DNA of 64,000 nucleotides from Pterobdella sp. o SKG-2022 (Eukaryota > Annelida > Clitellata > Hirudinida > Piscicolidae): positions 7,466,671 to 7,530,670 of the forward strand of contig OZ038323.1 of assembly GCA_964035795.1 (NCBI GenBank), given 5' to 3'. A program made the position numbers and the translations under genes. Each line of letters opens with the position of its first letter. The first letter of the stretch is position 1. Positions 47,501 to 62,500 of the stretch are shown here, piece after piece. Under the pieces are notes generated by a model. The model ran no database searches. It was not told the DNA's origin and saw nothing but the letters and a program-made list of their open reading frames with translations.

Positions 47501-50500
47501 TTTCATGCTACAAATGTATTTGTTACTAATTAAAGCCACAGTTTTTCTATCAATTCAAGTGTGATGTTGCTTCCTTTAATCGTTGCAATTGATTTTGAAT
47601 TAAATTAGATTTAATTAAGCTTTTGATCTCGAGTTAATCCCTCTTATTTATTTTTAATGAAAAAAGAAGGAAAAGATTATTTTCGGTTTAACCTTTCAAT
47701 ATCAATCATTTTTAATATTTTAAATCAAACCATGAAAATACTTCAAATTGGAACATTCAAATATCAAATTAATAGTATTCTGTATTTAATTCACGGAATT
47801 TTATTTCAAATAGTTAAAAGAGAATAGTTAAATACATTATTTTATTATCATCGTCATCACAATTAAAATTCTTATTGTTTTGTAATATTTCTATTTTAAC
47901 ATTAACCATTGCTGTCATGTTTTTTAATTCTATTATTAATAATTATGTAGTATATAATTTTAATTATTTATGTTTTTATTCATATTTATATTAAATTTTT
48001 TTTTAAATCTTTTTCATCGTCACTTTTTAATTAATTTTTTTATTGTTTCTCATTTTATGTATCTAAATATTATTCATATTATTGATTATGTATGATGAAA
48101 AGCCTTGGTGTGTTATGTTGTGGTTAGTTGGGATTAAGACTAGTGCGTTATATGATGCACACTCGAGTCTTGCAATGGGAACGTTTGTTGCGGCGTTTAA
48201 TAATGATAAAAAGTATTTTTTCGGCATTATTATTGTTGTTGCTTGAGAAGCATTTCATGTTTTTAATGTTGTCGTGGTTTGAGTGAGGTTGTGGTGTTAT
48301 GCACGCTTCAATATATCTGTTATTATTTATCATTAAAATGAGCTTTTCTGTATATTATGATGTTTTCTGCTATTATTGCTATGTATGTAATGATACAATT
48401 TTATTATATGAGTCCGCATGATATCGTTTTATTGTTATGTATGCAAGTGTTTCGTGCTTGTGGGTTTATTTTGCTGGTAGATAAACATGCATAGCTTTCT
48501 GACATTGTTGATAAGTGCTCGTACTTTGTCTTTTTAAATTTCAAACTGTCATCCTTCTATACTTCATTCTGTTTTCTTGTTTTTTCTTTTAAATTGATTG
48601 TTTTTTAGACGTATTTTGTTGAAGTTTTCAAAAAATTCATATGAAAAAAACGCCAAAAGGCCAAGGCTGTTTTCTGAAAGTTCACGAAAATAAACAAAAT
48701 AGCAAAAAGTTCTGTGCTCATTGTCTAACTGAATATTTCTGCAGCATTAATATAATGATATTGTAAGAATGAAAGAGGCAATAAAATAGTGATAGACTAT
48801 AGTGTTTTGATTGGAAACACTTATTTGCTTTTAAAATACTTTCAAATAAAACCTCTCAAATGCTAGCAAAAAACATAAATACATCATTGCAACTCTTGAG
48901 AACTATAATATCTCTATTAGTATTGATTATTATACCACGTGCTCTTATATATTTTATGCAATCCTTCTAATCTACCACTGCTTTTTAATATTATATTGTT
49001 ATGAAATTATTATTGTTATCATTTTTATTATTATAAGTTACTGATGAACGGTATATATCAAGAGGATAATCAATTAATTGAGATGGATCAATGATGCATA
49101 ATCGACAATGGATGGAGTAAGTTATTCTTTAAATTTTCCACTAAAGAGTTCATCAAAAATCAACAACCACAATAAAAATATTATTATTGACCTTTTTCAT
49201 TAGAAACGACTTAAATATGTTAGCGAAATGTGAAACTTATTACGATTTATATCCGACTTATTTCCAAATTATGAGCCAAATTATTTTTTTGGTTAATCCA
49301 AAATATATATTATGCTATTATTATACACCATGGCGTTGTTTGTATCAAAACTATCAACCATTATATTTTGTAAAAAACGATTTTATCAAGCACTTGATAA
49401 AATCATTTTTTGTTAATAGGCTAGTTTAGTTAATCATTATATTTTGTCTTTCCTCATTATGTATTTTTCATTTTTTAATTTTGTTACTTTTTCTTATAAT
49501 AGTATATCTTTTCGAAAGTTTCATAAATTAGTTCTTATTCGTTTAGTTTTAATGGACTTTGTTATGCAAGGTTTCAGTTGAATTTTCTCTTCTTCTCTTA
49601 CATCACTCAACTCAGGCGTGCCGCAGGGCTCCGTTCTGGGACCAATCCTCTTCTCTCTATACATCACCCATGTGTAGCATTATTGTACAGCACGACTTGC
49701 TTTTTAACCAGTTCGCTGATGACATCACTTCACCGGAGTCTCTCACCTAGATCCTAGCCCCACTCTCCTTAAATTATCATTTTGTCTTTCCGCTCTAAAC
49801 TCCTGGTTTTCCCAAAGCCATCTGAAACTAAACCCTACTAAGAGTGAGGTGATGTTTGTCGGCAGCTCTCGTCTTCTAGCAAAATACAATCTCCCTTCTG
49901 TGGTAACTCTCGACGGCACCACACTTCCTATATCTTCCAAGCTCAAAATTTTAGGTGTCACCTTAGATTCAAATTTGAACTTTGCTCACTTTATTTCTCA
50001 AATAATCCAATCTTCCAATTTCCATATCTATGCCATAAAAAAAGTACGCAAATTCTTACCTCTTTCTACTGCTAATGCCCTCTTTATCTCACTAGTTCTT
50101 TCCAGATTGGACTACTCTAATTCTCTCCTTTTCGCGCAGCCAAACTATCTTTTATGCAAACTTCAAGCCCTCCAAAACCACGTGGCCAAGACGGTTCTTC
50201 AAGCTGATTATTTCAGTTCTTCCAGCGACTGTCTTGATCGTTTGCACTGGCTACCTGTCTCCCAAAGATGCAAGTTTAAATTACTTTAGCTCATTGCATG
50301 CACTCTCAAGCTTGAACAACTTGCTTATCTTTTTGATCTTTTGTCAATCAGACACACACGTCAACCACTCAGATCCTTGCACTCTGGTCTCCAGCTTCAC
50401 CAACCTGTTTCTTCAGGCTTGTTTACTAGTCGTTCTATTTCTCACCAGGCTTCACGTCTGTGGAATTCACTTCCTTCTAACTTGCGCTCATTGCCTTCTC

Positions 50501-53500
50501 ATGAACTTTCGCAAACTTTTGAAAACTCACTTATATCATAAACATCCCCAGTCAATCTCTTACAAACCTTGAGCGCCTCTGAAGCAATCTTGAATTGATA
50601 ACTGTGCGCTATAAAAATCTTAATAATAATTTGGTTTTATTAACAATTAAGTAGTTATTTATCGTTTGGGCTTAGTTGTATAAATAAACTAAATTTCATC
50701 ATTCTGTTTTTTGTCCAATTTCCCAGACACTTGCTTTAAATTATTGTTGTTTTTACTATTATTATCATTATTGTTATAAAAAAATAATGTTAAATTAGTA
50801 TTCATAATAATATAATATATATATTTTAATGAAAAATAAACTGAAAGTTTTGATAAAATGCAAAGTAATTATAATACCGGCACAACACGACACATCTTGA
50901 GAAGGAATAAAACATAATCTTGAATATGAAAAATTAGAAAGATTAATTGATGAAAATGAAATTTTCTATAAGTAAGATAAGAATTATCAGTTTGACCTCG
51001 GTACTATTATTTAAGGGCTTATTAAAATTTCAATGTTATTTCAAGAGTCTAAGACCTAGCTTGTAAACTCTGGGGAATCTAGTACGCCCAATAGCTTTAA
51101 GGCTGATATATATAAAATTACAAAATAATTTAAAGATTAAGTACTAATCTTGTCGCCGTTTCACAATTTCGCATTTTTTATTCACGTGGTTTGTATTATT
51201 TATTAAATATAACTTCATTGTCATACGACAGAATCAATAGAATTACAATTTCTGATTATTATTGCTATTAAGATATTTATTGTCTTTGAACTTTGTGTTC
51301 CAAAATTTTATTTAATTTGGCTTGAGAAAACCATTAAACTTCCTATAAATATTATTATAATGGTTATTAACACTATTAGGATTTTTATTATTTATATTGT
51401 TATACTCATCCTTAACACTAATATGAATCTGAATTTTTAGAATAAAGTATGTCTAAATCAAAGTAAGGTTATTGATGCAACCATGAACAATATTGTGACT
51501 ACCTTTATCGTATCGTTCTGAATCCCGCTCAAAAAAGAAGTTTATTATTATCTATTATTAACGTATGTTTTTGTGTATGTGCGCAGTGGTGGATGTGTAT
51601 GTATGTGTATGTAACTGTGAATTAACCAATCTTTATGTTCATATGGATGGCTAAGCCTTTTTAAATTCTTGTCGCATGTGATTTTTGACGCCTGTTTTTA
51701 ATCATATCAATTTTATCAACATGGACGTTGTTATTTTTATTCATTATTATAATTTTATTTGTTTATTATCTTATTATCATTATCTTATTATGATTTTGAT
51801 TATTGTTGACACAATGATCATCGTTTTTAACAACATTAAATATATGGCATAATTGCTGGCGAGAATACAGTTCAAACATATAGCCATTCAACTATCATTT
51901 CACTTTGATGCAAGATATTATGATATATAAGATATTATGCAGCATGTATTTAACTAAACATAAACATTCTATAAAATGTGTTATTTTATTGCAGTATTTT
52001 TTATGAGAAATTTTTAACTATACAAAAGTATAATTATATCTATATATAAAATCATAAAGGTATATCTATTTGAGCGCAAAAATGTAATTTAAAATAATTG
52101 AAATTGATGGCACATTAGGATATAACAAATCAATGCGGTTTGAAAACATCAAAAATAATACAATCAAACTCAACTTTAGAAATATATAGTATATAAATAA
52201 ACATTAAAATGTACGATTACAACCTTCCCTCTAGAATGTTATCGTGGAGTTTGGCATGTTTAAACTTTCAAACTCATTCGTCTCATTTGTGCTGGTCACG
52301 CCACAAATAGAATCTACATCTTAATAGATGATTTTTATGTCTTTTTTTATTTATTAGGATATTTTTTTAATAATATGTATGTTTTTGTTATTCATTCTTT
52401 TTTATTTTTATTGTTATTATTTTTTTTATCGTAATTTCTGTTATTTAATCGTTATATTTATTTTATTATTGTTATTTTTATATTATAGTTCGAAATTTTT
52501 GTATAACTTCATATTTATGAGAATTTTTAAACCACGATTATTCATAAAAATTGATGCCAATTTCCGATAACTTTATCTTTATCATTTGACGTTAGAAAAA
52601 AATTGTTACTAGTAATATGAGTTTTATCGTTATCATAAAAAGGCAACTTCTTAAATTTTAGCCAGCTTTTTAGTGAAACTAAACTCATCGGAAAGTATAG
52701 TTTAATTTTTCAAATGAACGTGTTTCAAAATAAATTCATTATGAGTGAAATTATACGAAATTCAAGTTCAAAAACAAGAGTTTTCAAGGATTCAAGAATT
52801 AATTTAGAATACTCATAAGTTTTTTCCATTAATATTTTCAAAAAAATATTTCTATATAAAGAAAAGTTTCGGATGCTTAGGAATAAAATTAACATAAAGT
52901 AAAAAAATAAGAGTTTTACATAAAATGAGTGGTAACATCTCATGACGTCATACGATCCTGGTTTCTAATGGTAATACCTTGGTCCTGGGCATGAGGTTGA
53001 AAGGTAGCTACGGTCTAGGGTTTAGGTCTGCTAAATGGTGGGGCTGCTACTCTTTTAGGGTACAAATCTAAACAACCCTTTTCTGTCCTCCAGTAATCCT
53101 TTGGGCTTTCTAATTTTATCTTGTTTCAAAATAAGTTTTTTGGAGGACCCCACACAGACTGTTTCATCAGGCTAGGTTCTTAGGACAAGTTCTTTATATG
53201 CAAAGAAACTTCCCAGACCAACACTAACAACCTGATGATGAAGATAAGTACGTTCCTAATCTACACGGCGGAACATGGGGGTAATAAAAAAAATCTTAAT
53301 ACTTTTGTATATTTATTATACTACTATTAATAAATAATAAAACTCATATATGTTCACAATATTATCAATAAATATGAGTTTTAAAATAAAAACAATAACA
53401 GTAAAACTAATAAAAACAACCATAAGAATATTCGTAATAATAAAAATAATATTTTTTTGAACAGTTCAAAAAATAGTTTGACTATTCCAAATATCCTTTT

Positions 53501-56500
53501 TGTCGTTTTTTTTCATTTCATCACGTTTTCTTAGCAAGATTTCCGATTTTTTGAAACCCCTTTGTTAGCTTTCTTATTTGTTGCTTGGTGAAATAACAAA
53601 AGCAGCTCTATTAATACAATATGTACAAAAATAGCAATAGTAGAACTAACACTTCAATTTACTATAATATAGAGAAGTCATGGTGGTAATTTTGGTGTTA
53701 TGATTAACTTATGGGTTAGTCAAAACGCTATTGACGCCATGTTTCTCTTATTTTTATTATTAATTTTTTTTTAATGTTTTATCATTAGTTTGATTTTATT
53801 TTTCTTTTTGTTATTTTTTTGAATACTAATAATAAAAGTAAAAATAAAATACCAAGAATTGAAAAGGCCGATTCAATGTTTTATTCATTAAATATAATGC
53901 TTGCAGTTATATTATATTTTACTATTGTAAACGACTTCAAAGCGTGTTTTTTATATTTTGCAGTATAAAGGATCTTTGGGAAATATCATGTTTCAAACTT
54001 CCCTTTTTTTAAATTCATTTGTTTCGAGGGTTTACGAAAGTTTTTTGATTTAAGTTAATTAAAAAATTTTTTTAAATAAATTATTATATGATAATAGTGA
54101 TAATTTTATAGAAACATTGGTAAAATGTTGTTTCGAGAATAGTAAAGCATTGTTTCAAACAAATACTGGTTAATACAATGGTATCAAGTAATAAAATGAA
54201 GTATCTATATATCATTTTAACTTCTCTCACACAGCTTGCAATTACAATTAATTGTTTTGATCGTGCGCATTAATCTGATTGTATTGATATAGGAGAAAGA
54301 TATGATGCTCCTTTTATCGCCAAAGACTGTTTCTTTGAGAGATAATATATTTGTCGACTTCAATTTCAGGCAATTATTTAGGAAGTTGAGCCTTATCACA
54401 AGACTGACCTTTCACAGTAATAATTGCCTTGTTAAACAAATAGCCGATCATTAAAATAATTAAGAGCCAAAAATCTTACGTATTACAATGGAATATTTTT
54501 ACTTCGTATTAATGTAGTCTATTTTTTTTGTAACATCACGATATGAAAGCAAAAAGTAGGTTGATACTATTCAAGTATAGATATTTATAGAGATACTTCA
54601 CTGTTATATTTTGAACATATTTCAGGTCAACACAAAATAATTTTATGCATAGTAGATACATGCCTTATCGATCTAGCTACTTACTGCGTTTCAGTAATAA
54701 ATGTTTACACTATCACAATCTCATAATGAGCTGTTAAATTAATAATAACCTCAATATCACATAACACAACTAACCATAATTCCCATGGTTATCAATCGAT
54801 CATTAAATTCAACTCCCTGACCTGTCGGCTAAATCACTATTGCACATTATGCACCCAACTTTCGAGTTTTCAGAGTGTTTTTCTCAAATGATTGTAACTT
54901 TCATCAGTTATAGTATATTTTTTGTTGATAAGGCTTTACCCTTAAGTTAGAAAATGAAATTATAATAAAACTATAGAAGTTGATTTCTTGAAATTATAAG
55001 CCCTTTGTATCCATTGTGTTTTTATACAATGTACTTCATTAATTGTGCTAGTTAGAAACATTTCAGAATATTCAGAATTATACAAACACACTACTAGTTT
55101 GAAATAAACGCCTGCTATTCAGATTCCATTGCATACAAATCTAATATGTTCTTAAGTAAAAATCCCGAATATATTATTTTTTTATTCAAATTATTCTCAA
55201 ACTTGTACTTAATAATTTCACCCCATGTACTCAAAACATTCATAATTTTATAAAAACAAGAATGTTTTTTGCTTACTAATTGCTTATAAGCTTTCGTTAT
55301 TAGTTATAGTTATTATTATTATTTTTATGATATATAAATATTTCACGTTCGTATTCTCCCAATTGAACGATATAAAAAATTTTTAATCAATAGAGCGATT
55401 TATTCTCAAACTGCACAACAAGTGTCTCAATTTTTGGTTAACATTCTCATTCTGTAAAATTGTATCCGAACTAGTTATTATTCTCACATTATAACTCTTA
55501 ATTTGTCAGTTTTTTTGTATGAAATAAATTTAAGTGCTTTTAAAATAATTTCTTTAATATAATCTCTCAGTGTGAGATCGTGGTAATCACAATTTACTAT
55601 CACGTTTATAACAATATTAGCGAGCTTTAATTAGCATTGAGATACACCAAAAAAAATTTTATATCTCATTATGCACTTAGAATTTGTGGCGTGATATTCT
55701 ACACAACAACCACCCAAACTACACCATTTGATCAGCAAAGATTTTATAAAATAAATGATTTGCTACCAAAATCGAAAAAGCACTGTTCATCCAAAACAAA
55801 CCTTACTCATCAACCACTCAAAAGCAACCAGCACATACGACTCAAAAACTTCCATCACACTTCAAAGCCATCTGCTCACGCCTCAAACGTACAAGCACCC
55901 TTGTGTGGTTTTTAAACTCGTCTATGCTAGTTTGTACCTATTCCACCTTGTTTTATTGCGTATTTAAATCTTTCATTTCTTGGTGCGTTTCTTCAGCGAC
56001 AAAAGGCTAGATAAAATCTGCTTTGACATTTTAAAATATGGAAATATGTTGTCAGCAAGAATTTTCATTAAGTTTATCGATTTTGCACCTAATTGTATGA
56101 AATCAATCAATATCACTTGATACTCATATGTTTAATCAACAAATATCGTTTCTAGTATATTCGGTGCAATATATGATTTTTTTATTATGTTTAATATTCC
56201 GACCAATCATGGGTAATTAGATAATAAAAAAGGATCCTATTTGGGAATTAGATATTACAAAAGGGCATGTAATTGGCCAATTAGATTAAAGAGGAATCAT
56301 TCAGACTACTAGAATGTCCTTTCATTTTTATTCTGCTTTCTCCTTATCATATTTTGTGTTGCCTTGAGAGGTATTTCAGAGATATTAACGTTGTCTCTTT
56401 AATTGTCTGTCTGTATTAAGATGTCTCTAGATAGTTATATTAACGTTGATTTTGAAAAAAAACTTTTTACATTATATATTTAACATATGAGTAAATTTAA

Positions 56501-59500
56501 AGTTGGTTTTTATAACTAGAACTATGTTTCGGTATAAAGTACACCATTAATCTTACAGTCACTTGTGATAAATATTTTATGAACGTCATGGATTCAGTTC
56601 AGTATTGCATTATGATTTGGCTCCTTTGCTATCAAATATAAATCTGTATCAAATTTTCAATTTTATCAATTATAAGTTGATAATATTAGTTTTATAGTTT
56701 TAGATTATGTTTTATATGCTTTCTAAAACCACTTATAACAAGTCACCTGGTTTTAATATTAGCCACGTTAATATTACTCATAGTTTTTTGAAATTTTGTT
56801 CACCATAGAAGTCACCTATTACTTATTTTGTGCATATTTCTACATATCTTTTCCTTTTACGTAAATATTATTACTAAATTTATTTCTTCTTTCATCAAAT
56901 TTACTATATTATATTAACGTTGATTTTGAAAAAAAACTTTTTACATTATATATTTAACATATGAGTAAATTTAAAGTTGGTTTTTTTAACTAGAACTATG
57001 TTTCGGTATAAAGTACACCATTAATCTTACAGTCACTTGTGATAAATATTTTATGAACGTCATGGATTCAGTTCAGTATTGCATTATGATTTGGCTCCTT
57101 TGCTATCAAATATAAATCTGTATCAAATTTTCAATTTTATCAATTATAAGTTGATAATATTAGTTTTATAGTTTTAGATTATGTTTTATATGCTTTCTAA
57201 AACCACTTATAACAAGTCACCTGGTTTTAATATTAGCCACGTTAATATTACTCATAGTTTTTTGAAATTTTGTTCACCATAGAAGTCACCTATTACTTAT
57301 TTTGTGCATATTTCTACATATCTTTTCCTTTTACGTAAATATTATTACTAAATTTATTTCTTCTTTCATCAAATTTACTATATTATATTAACGTTGATTT
57401 TGAAAAAAAACTTTTTACATTATATATTTAACATATGAGTAAATTTAAAGTTGGTTTTTTTTAACTAGAACTATGTTTCGGTATAAAGTACACCATTAAT
57501 CTTACAGTCACTTGTGATAAATATTTTATGAACGTCATGGATTCAGTTCAGTATTGCATTATAATTTGGCTCCTTTGCTATCAAATATAAATCTGTATCA
57601 AATTTTCAATTTTATCAATTATAAGTTGATAATATTAGTTTTATAGTTTTAGATTATGTTTTATATGCTTTCTAAAACCACTTATAACAAGTCACCTGGT
57701 TTTAATATTAGCCACGTTAATATTACTCATAGTTTTTTGAAATTTTGTTCACCATAGAAGTCACCTATTACTTATTTTGTGCATATTTCTACATATCTTT
57801 TCCTTTTACGTGAATATTATTACTAAATTTATTTTTTCTTTCATCAAATTTACTATATTATATTAACGTTGATTTTGAAAAAAAACTTTTTACATTATAT
57901 ATTTAACATATGAGTAAATTTAAAGTTGGTTTTTCTAACTAGAACTATGTTTCGGTATAAAGTACACCATTAATCTTACAGTCACTTGTGATAAATATTT
58001 TATGAACGTCATGGATTCAGTTCAGTATTGCATTATAATTTGGCTCCTTTGCTATCAAATATAAATCTGTATCAAATTTTCAATTTTATCAATTATAAGT
58101 TGATAATATTAGTTTTATAGTTTTAGATTATGTTTTATATGCTTTCTAAAACCACTTATAACAAGTCACCTGGTTTTAATATTAGCCACGTTAATATTAC
58201 TCATAGTTTTTTGAAATTTTGTTCACCATAGAAGTCACCTATTACTTATTTTGTGCATATTTCTACATATCTTTTCCTTTTACGTAAATATTATTACTAA
58301 ATTTATTTCTTCTTTCATCAAATTTACTATATTATATTAACGTTGATTTTGAAAAAAAACTTTTTACATTATATATTTAACATATGAGTAAATTTAAAGT
58401 TGGTTTTTTTAACTAGAACTATGTTTCGGTATAAAGTACACCATTAATCTTACAGTCACTTGTGATAAATATTTTATGAACGTCATGGATTCAGTTCAGT
58501 ATTGCATTATGATTTGGCTCCTTTGCTATCAAATATAAATCTGTATCAAATTTTCAATTTTATCAATTATAAGTTGATAATATTAGTTTTATAGTTTTAG
58601 ATTATGTTTTATATGCTTTCTAAAACCACTTATAACAAGTCACCTGGTTTTAATATTAGCCACGTTAATATTACTCATAGTTTTTTGAAATTTTGTTCAC
58701 CATAGAAGTCACCTATTACTTATTTTGTGCATATTTCTACATATCTTTTCCTTTTACGTAAATATTATTACTAAATTTATTTCTTCTTTCATCAAATTTA
58801 CTATATTATATTAACGTTGATTTTGAAAAAAAACTTTTTACATTATATATTTAACATATGAGTAAATTTAAAGTTGGTTTTTTTTAACTAGAACTATGTT
58901 TCGGTATAAAGTACACCATTAATCTTACAGTCACTTGTGATAAATATTTTATGAACGTCATGGATTCAGTTCAGTATTGCATTATAATTTGGCTCCTTTG
59001 CTATCAAATATAAATCTGTATCAAATTTTCAATTTTATCAATTATAAGTTGATAATATTAGTTTTATAGTTTTAGATTATGTTTTATATGCTTTCTAAAA
59101 CCACTTATAACAAGTCACCTGGTTTTAATATTAGCCACGTTAATATTACTCATAGTTTTTTGAAATTTTGTTCACCATAGAAGTCACCTATTACTTATTT
59201 TGTGCATATTTCTACATATCTTTTCCTTTTACGTGAATATTATTACTAAATTTATTTTTTCTTTCATCAAATTTACTATATTATATTAACGTTGATTTTG
59301 AAAAAAAACTTTTTACATTATATATTTAACATATGAGTAAATTTAAAGTTGGTTTTTCTAACTAGAACTATGTTTCGGTATAAAGTACACCATTAATCTT
59401 ACAGTCACTTGTGATAAATATTTTATGAACGTCATGGATTCAGTTCAGTATTGCATTATAATTTGGCTCCTTTGCTATCAAATATAAATCTGTATCAAAT

Positions 59501-62500
59501 TTTCAATTTTATCAATTATAAGTTGATAATATTAGTTTTATAGTTTTAGATTATGTTTTATATGCTTTCTAAAACCACTTATAACAAGTCACCTGGTTTT
59601 AATATTAGCCACGTTAATATTACTCATAGTTTTTTGAAATTTTGTTCACCATAGAAGTCACCTATTACTTATTTTGTGCATATTTCTACATATCTTTTCC
59701 TTTTACGTAAATATTATTACTAAATTTATTTCTTCTTTCATCAAATTTACTATATTATATTAACGTTGATTTTGAAAAAAAACTTTTTACATTATATATT
59801 TAACATATGAGTAAATTTAAAGTTGGTTTTTTTAACTAGAACTATGTTTCGGTATAAAGTACACCATTAATCTTACAGTCACTTGTGATAAATATTTTAT
59901 GAACGTCATGGATTCAGTTCAGTATTGCATTATGATTTGGCTCCTTTGCTATCAAATATAAATCTGTATCAAATTTTCAATTTTATCAATTATAAGTTGA
60001 TAATATTAGTTTTATAGTTTTAGATTATGTTTTATATGCTTTCTAAAACCACTTATAACAAGTCACCTGGTTTTAATATTAGCCACGTTAATATTACTCA
60101 TAGTTTTTTGAAATTTTGTTCACCATAGAAGTCACCTATTACTTATTTTGTGCATATTTCTACATATCTTTTCCTTTTACGTAAATATTATTACTAAATT
60201 TATTTCTTCTTTCATCAAATTTACTATATTATATTAACGTTGATTTTGAAAAAAAACTTTTTACATTATATATTTAACATATGAGTAAATTTAAAGTTGG
60301 TTTTTTTAACTAGAACTATGTTTCGGTATAAAGTACACCATTAATCTTACAGTCACTTGTGATAAATATTTTATGAACGTCATGGATTCAGTTCAGTATT
60401 GCATTATAATTTGGCTCCTTTGCTATCAAATATAAATCTGTATCAAATTTTCAATTTTATCAATTATAAGTTGATAATATTAGTTTTATAGTTTTAGATT
60501 ATGTTTTATATGCTTTCTAAAACCACTTATAACAAGTCACCTGGTTTTAATATTAGCCACGTTAATATTACTCATAGTTTTTTGAAATTTTGTTCACCAT
60601 AGAAGTCACCTATTACTTATTTTGTGCATATTTCTACATATCTTTTCCTTTTACGTAAATATTATTACTAAATTTATTTTTTCTTTCATCAAATTTACTA
60701 TTTTTTCATTCTTTCGAATTTTTAAATATTTCGTTCATGTTTCCCTAAAAAATATTCCCTATTGTTAACTGGCTTTTTCTTATTAACTTTTTTCGTCGCA
60801 TGAATGAGCAGAATGGGAACTCAATAACTTTTTACTCAATTCAAAGACGAGTTTGTGTATGTTTGCGTTGTCATGTTGTCATCTCCGTATCTTTCATGTC
60901 CTTGCTTCGTTGTCATTATCCATTAATTTAACTTCAAGATCACCACGTCTATCTTCTTACATGGTACTTCAAACGAGTGCGTTGCTCACACACACACATA
61001 CACAGGAGTAAAGAAGGTAGGAGTGAATCCGAAAATCAACAACATGATGCAAGGATACACAAACGCCAAACACCCCCTAATTCTCATCTCTGATTCTGGA
61101 CTCCAAAGTATAAATTTTTTTGGTATTATTATATATTTGTATATGTGGCATAGAAACTTTTGAGTTGACGCCACTATAATCTTATTCGTAATTTTTTTTT
61201 TTGTTTTATTATTATCATTATCTTTTTTTTGCTATTCATTTTTATCATTGGTTTCAAGATTATTTTCTTTTTGAATTCAAAAACTACCGGTTTTTTTTAA
61301 TTTTCTGCATTAATTTGCATTTTCAATTTTATTTTTTTGTTTACTATTATACATATAATATTATATTCCCAGATAGTTTTGAATAAGGGTACAATTAGAA
61401 TTATGGTTACCTGCGTAACATATTCGATTTTTTATATCATCGATTTTCTTCATTTTATTGTTTTTCTTCTTCTAATTTATAGTCTCGTTGTTACATCGTA
61501 TAATTAAATCCCCAATTCACTTTATTTTCTATATATGTTAAAGTTTTAATCGATTAATAATTTCGTTTAACGAAACTATTAAAATATTTCCATGTAATCA
61601 TCCATTTGAAAAGATGAGAAAGACTTTGGTTGTGAGTTGGCAGTTAGTAACCAAGTATTTAGTAGTGAATTTAAAATTAACCTGGGAATTAGTACAACAA
61701 CTCGGAATCTTTTAGCAAATTTAGTTTATCATTGATGCCTTCTCCGTTTTAGTGAAACCTGTGATTCAAGCATAACCAATAGGTAAATGATCTGCTGGAT
61801 ATGTAGCATTGGGCTAAAGCGAATAAAACTTTCATTAGTTCTGACCTTAAAACATGGAACTTGCTTATAGACTTCTCCACAGACACTTTTAATGTTAAGT
61901 CATTGAAGAAAGACGATTGTCTTTATGTATCAGACGCCTCACCTTGTCCAAAGTTCGTTCAACAACAGTATATTTCTATATAGACAATCGTGACGATATG
62001 ATGAAATGTAAAATTTTGAAAAATTGATAATAGTTGGTGATTTCACCAAATAAGTTAAGACCATGTCGTATGTTCACTCCTATAACATATTAATTTTATT
62101 GTTGATCATCATCATCGTTTTGCGTCCGTTTCGATGCTTGCATGGGTTGCTGATAGTTTCAAAATCCATAATAATCTTTTTAATTAGTAATTTTATTTTT
62201 TTCTGTGATAAACACTTAGTGTTATAGCAACAGCAACTCATTTATACCACAACCTTTCCACCCACCATCTAACAACAATCCTTACTACTGTGATTTACCA
62301 ACCATAATAAAACCATACTTTATTCATAAACATCAATAACTATACAGCCCACACACATCAATGTAAAATATAGAAGTATCATTGTTAAATGTCAACTCCA
62401 TTAGGACTCGAAGGATTATGTGCTTAATCCATCAATACATCAATTTCCATCATCAATTCTATTGCCACCTTTACTCTCTTTTTAGGCCGATTCACTCTTT

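Noticed and set aside
56441..60700. CRISPR or gene-family array
   Set aside because: Units are 474 bp, fully repetitive with no spacers and no conserved coding frame; it is satellite DNA.
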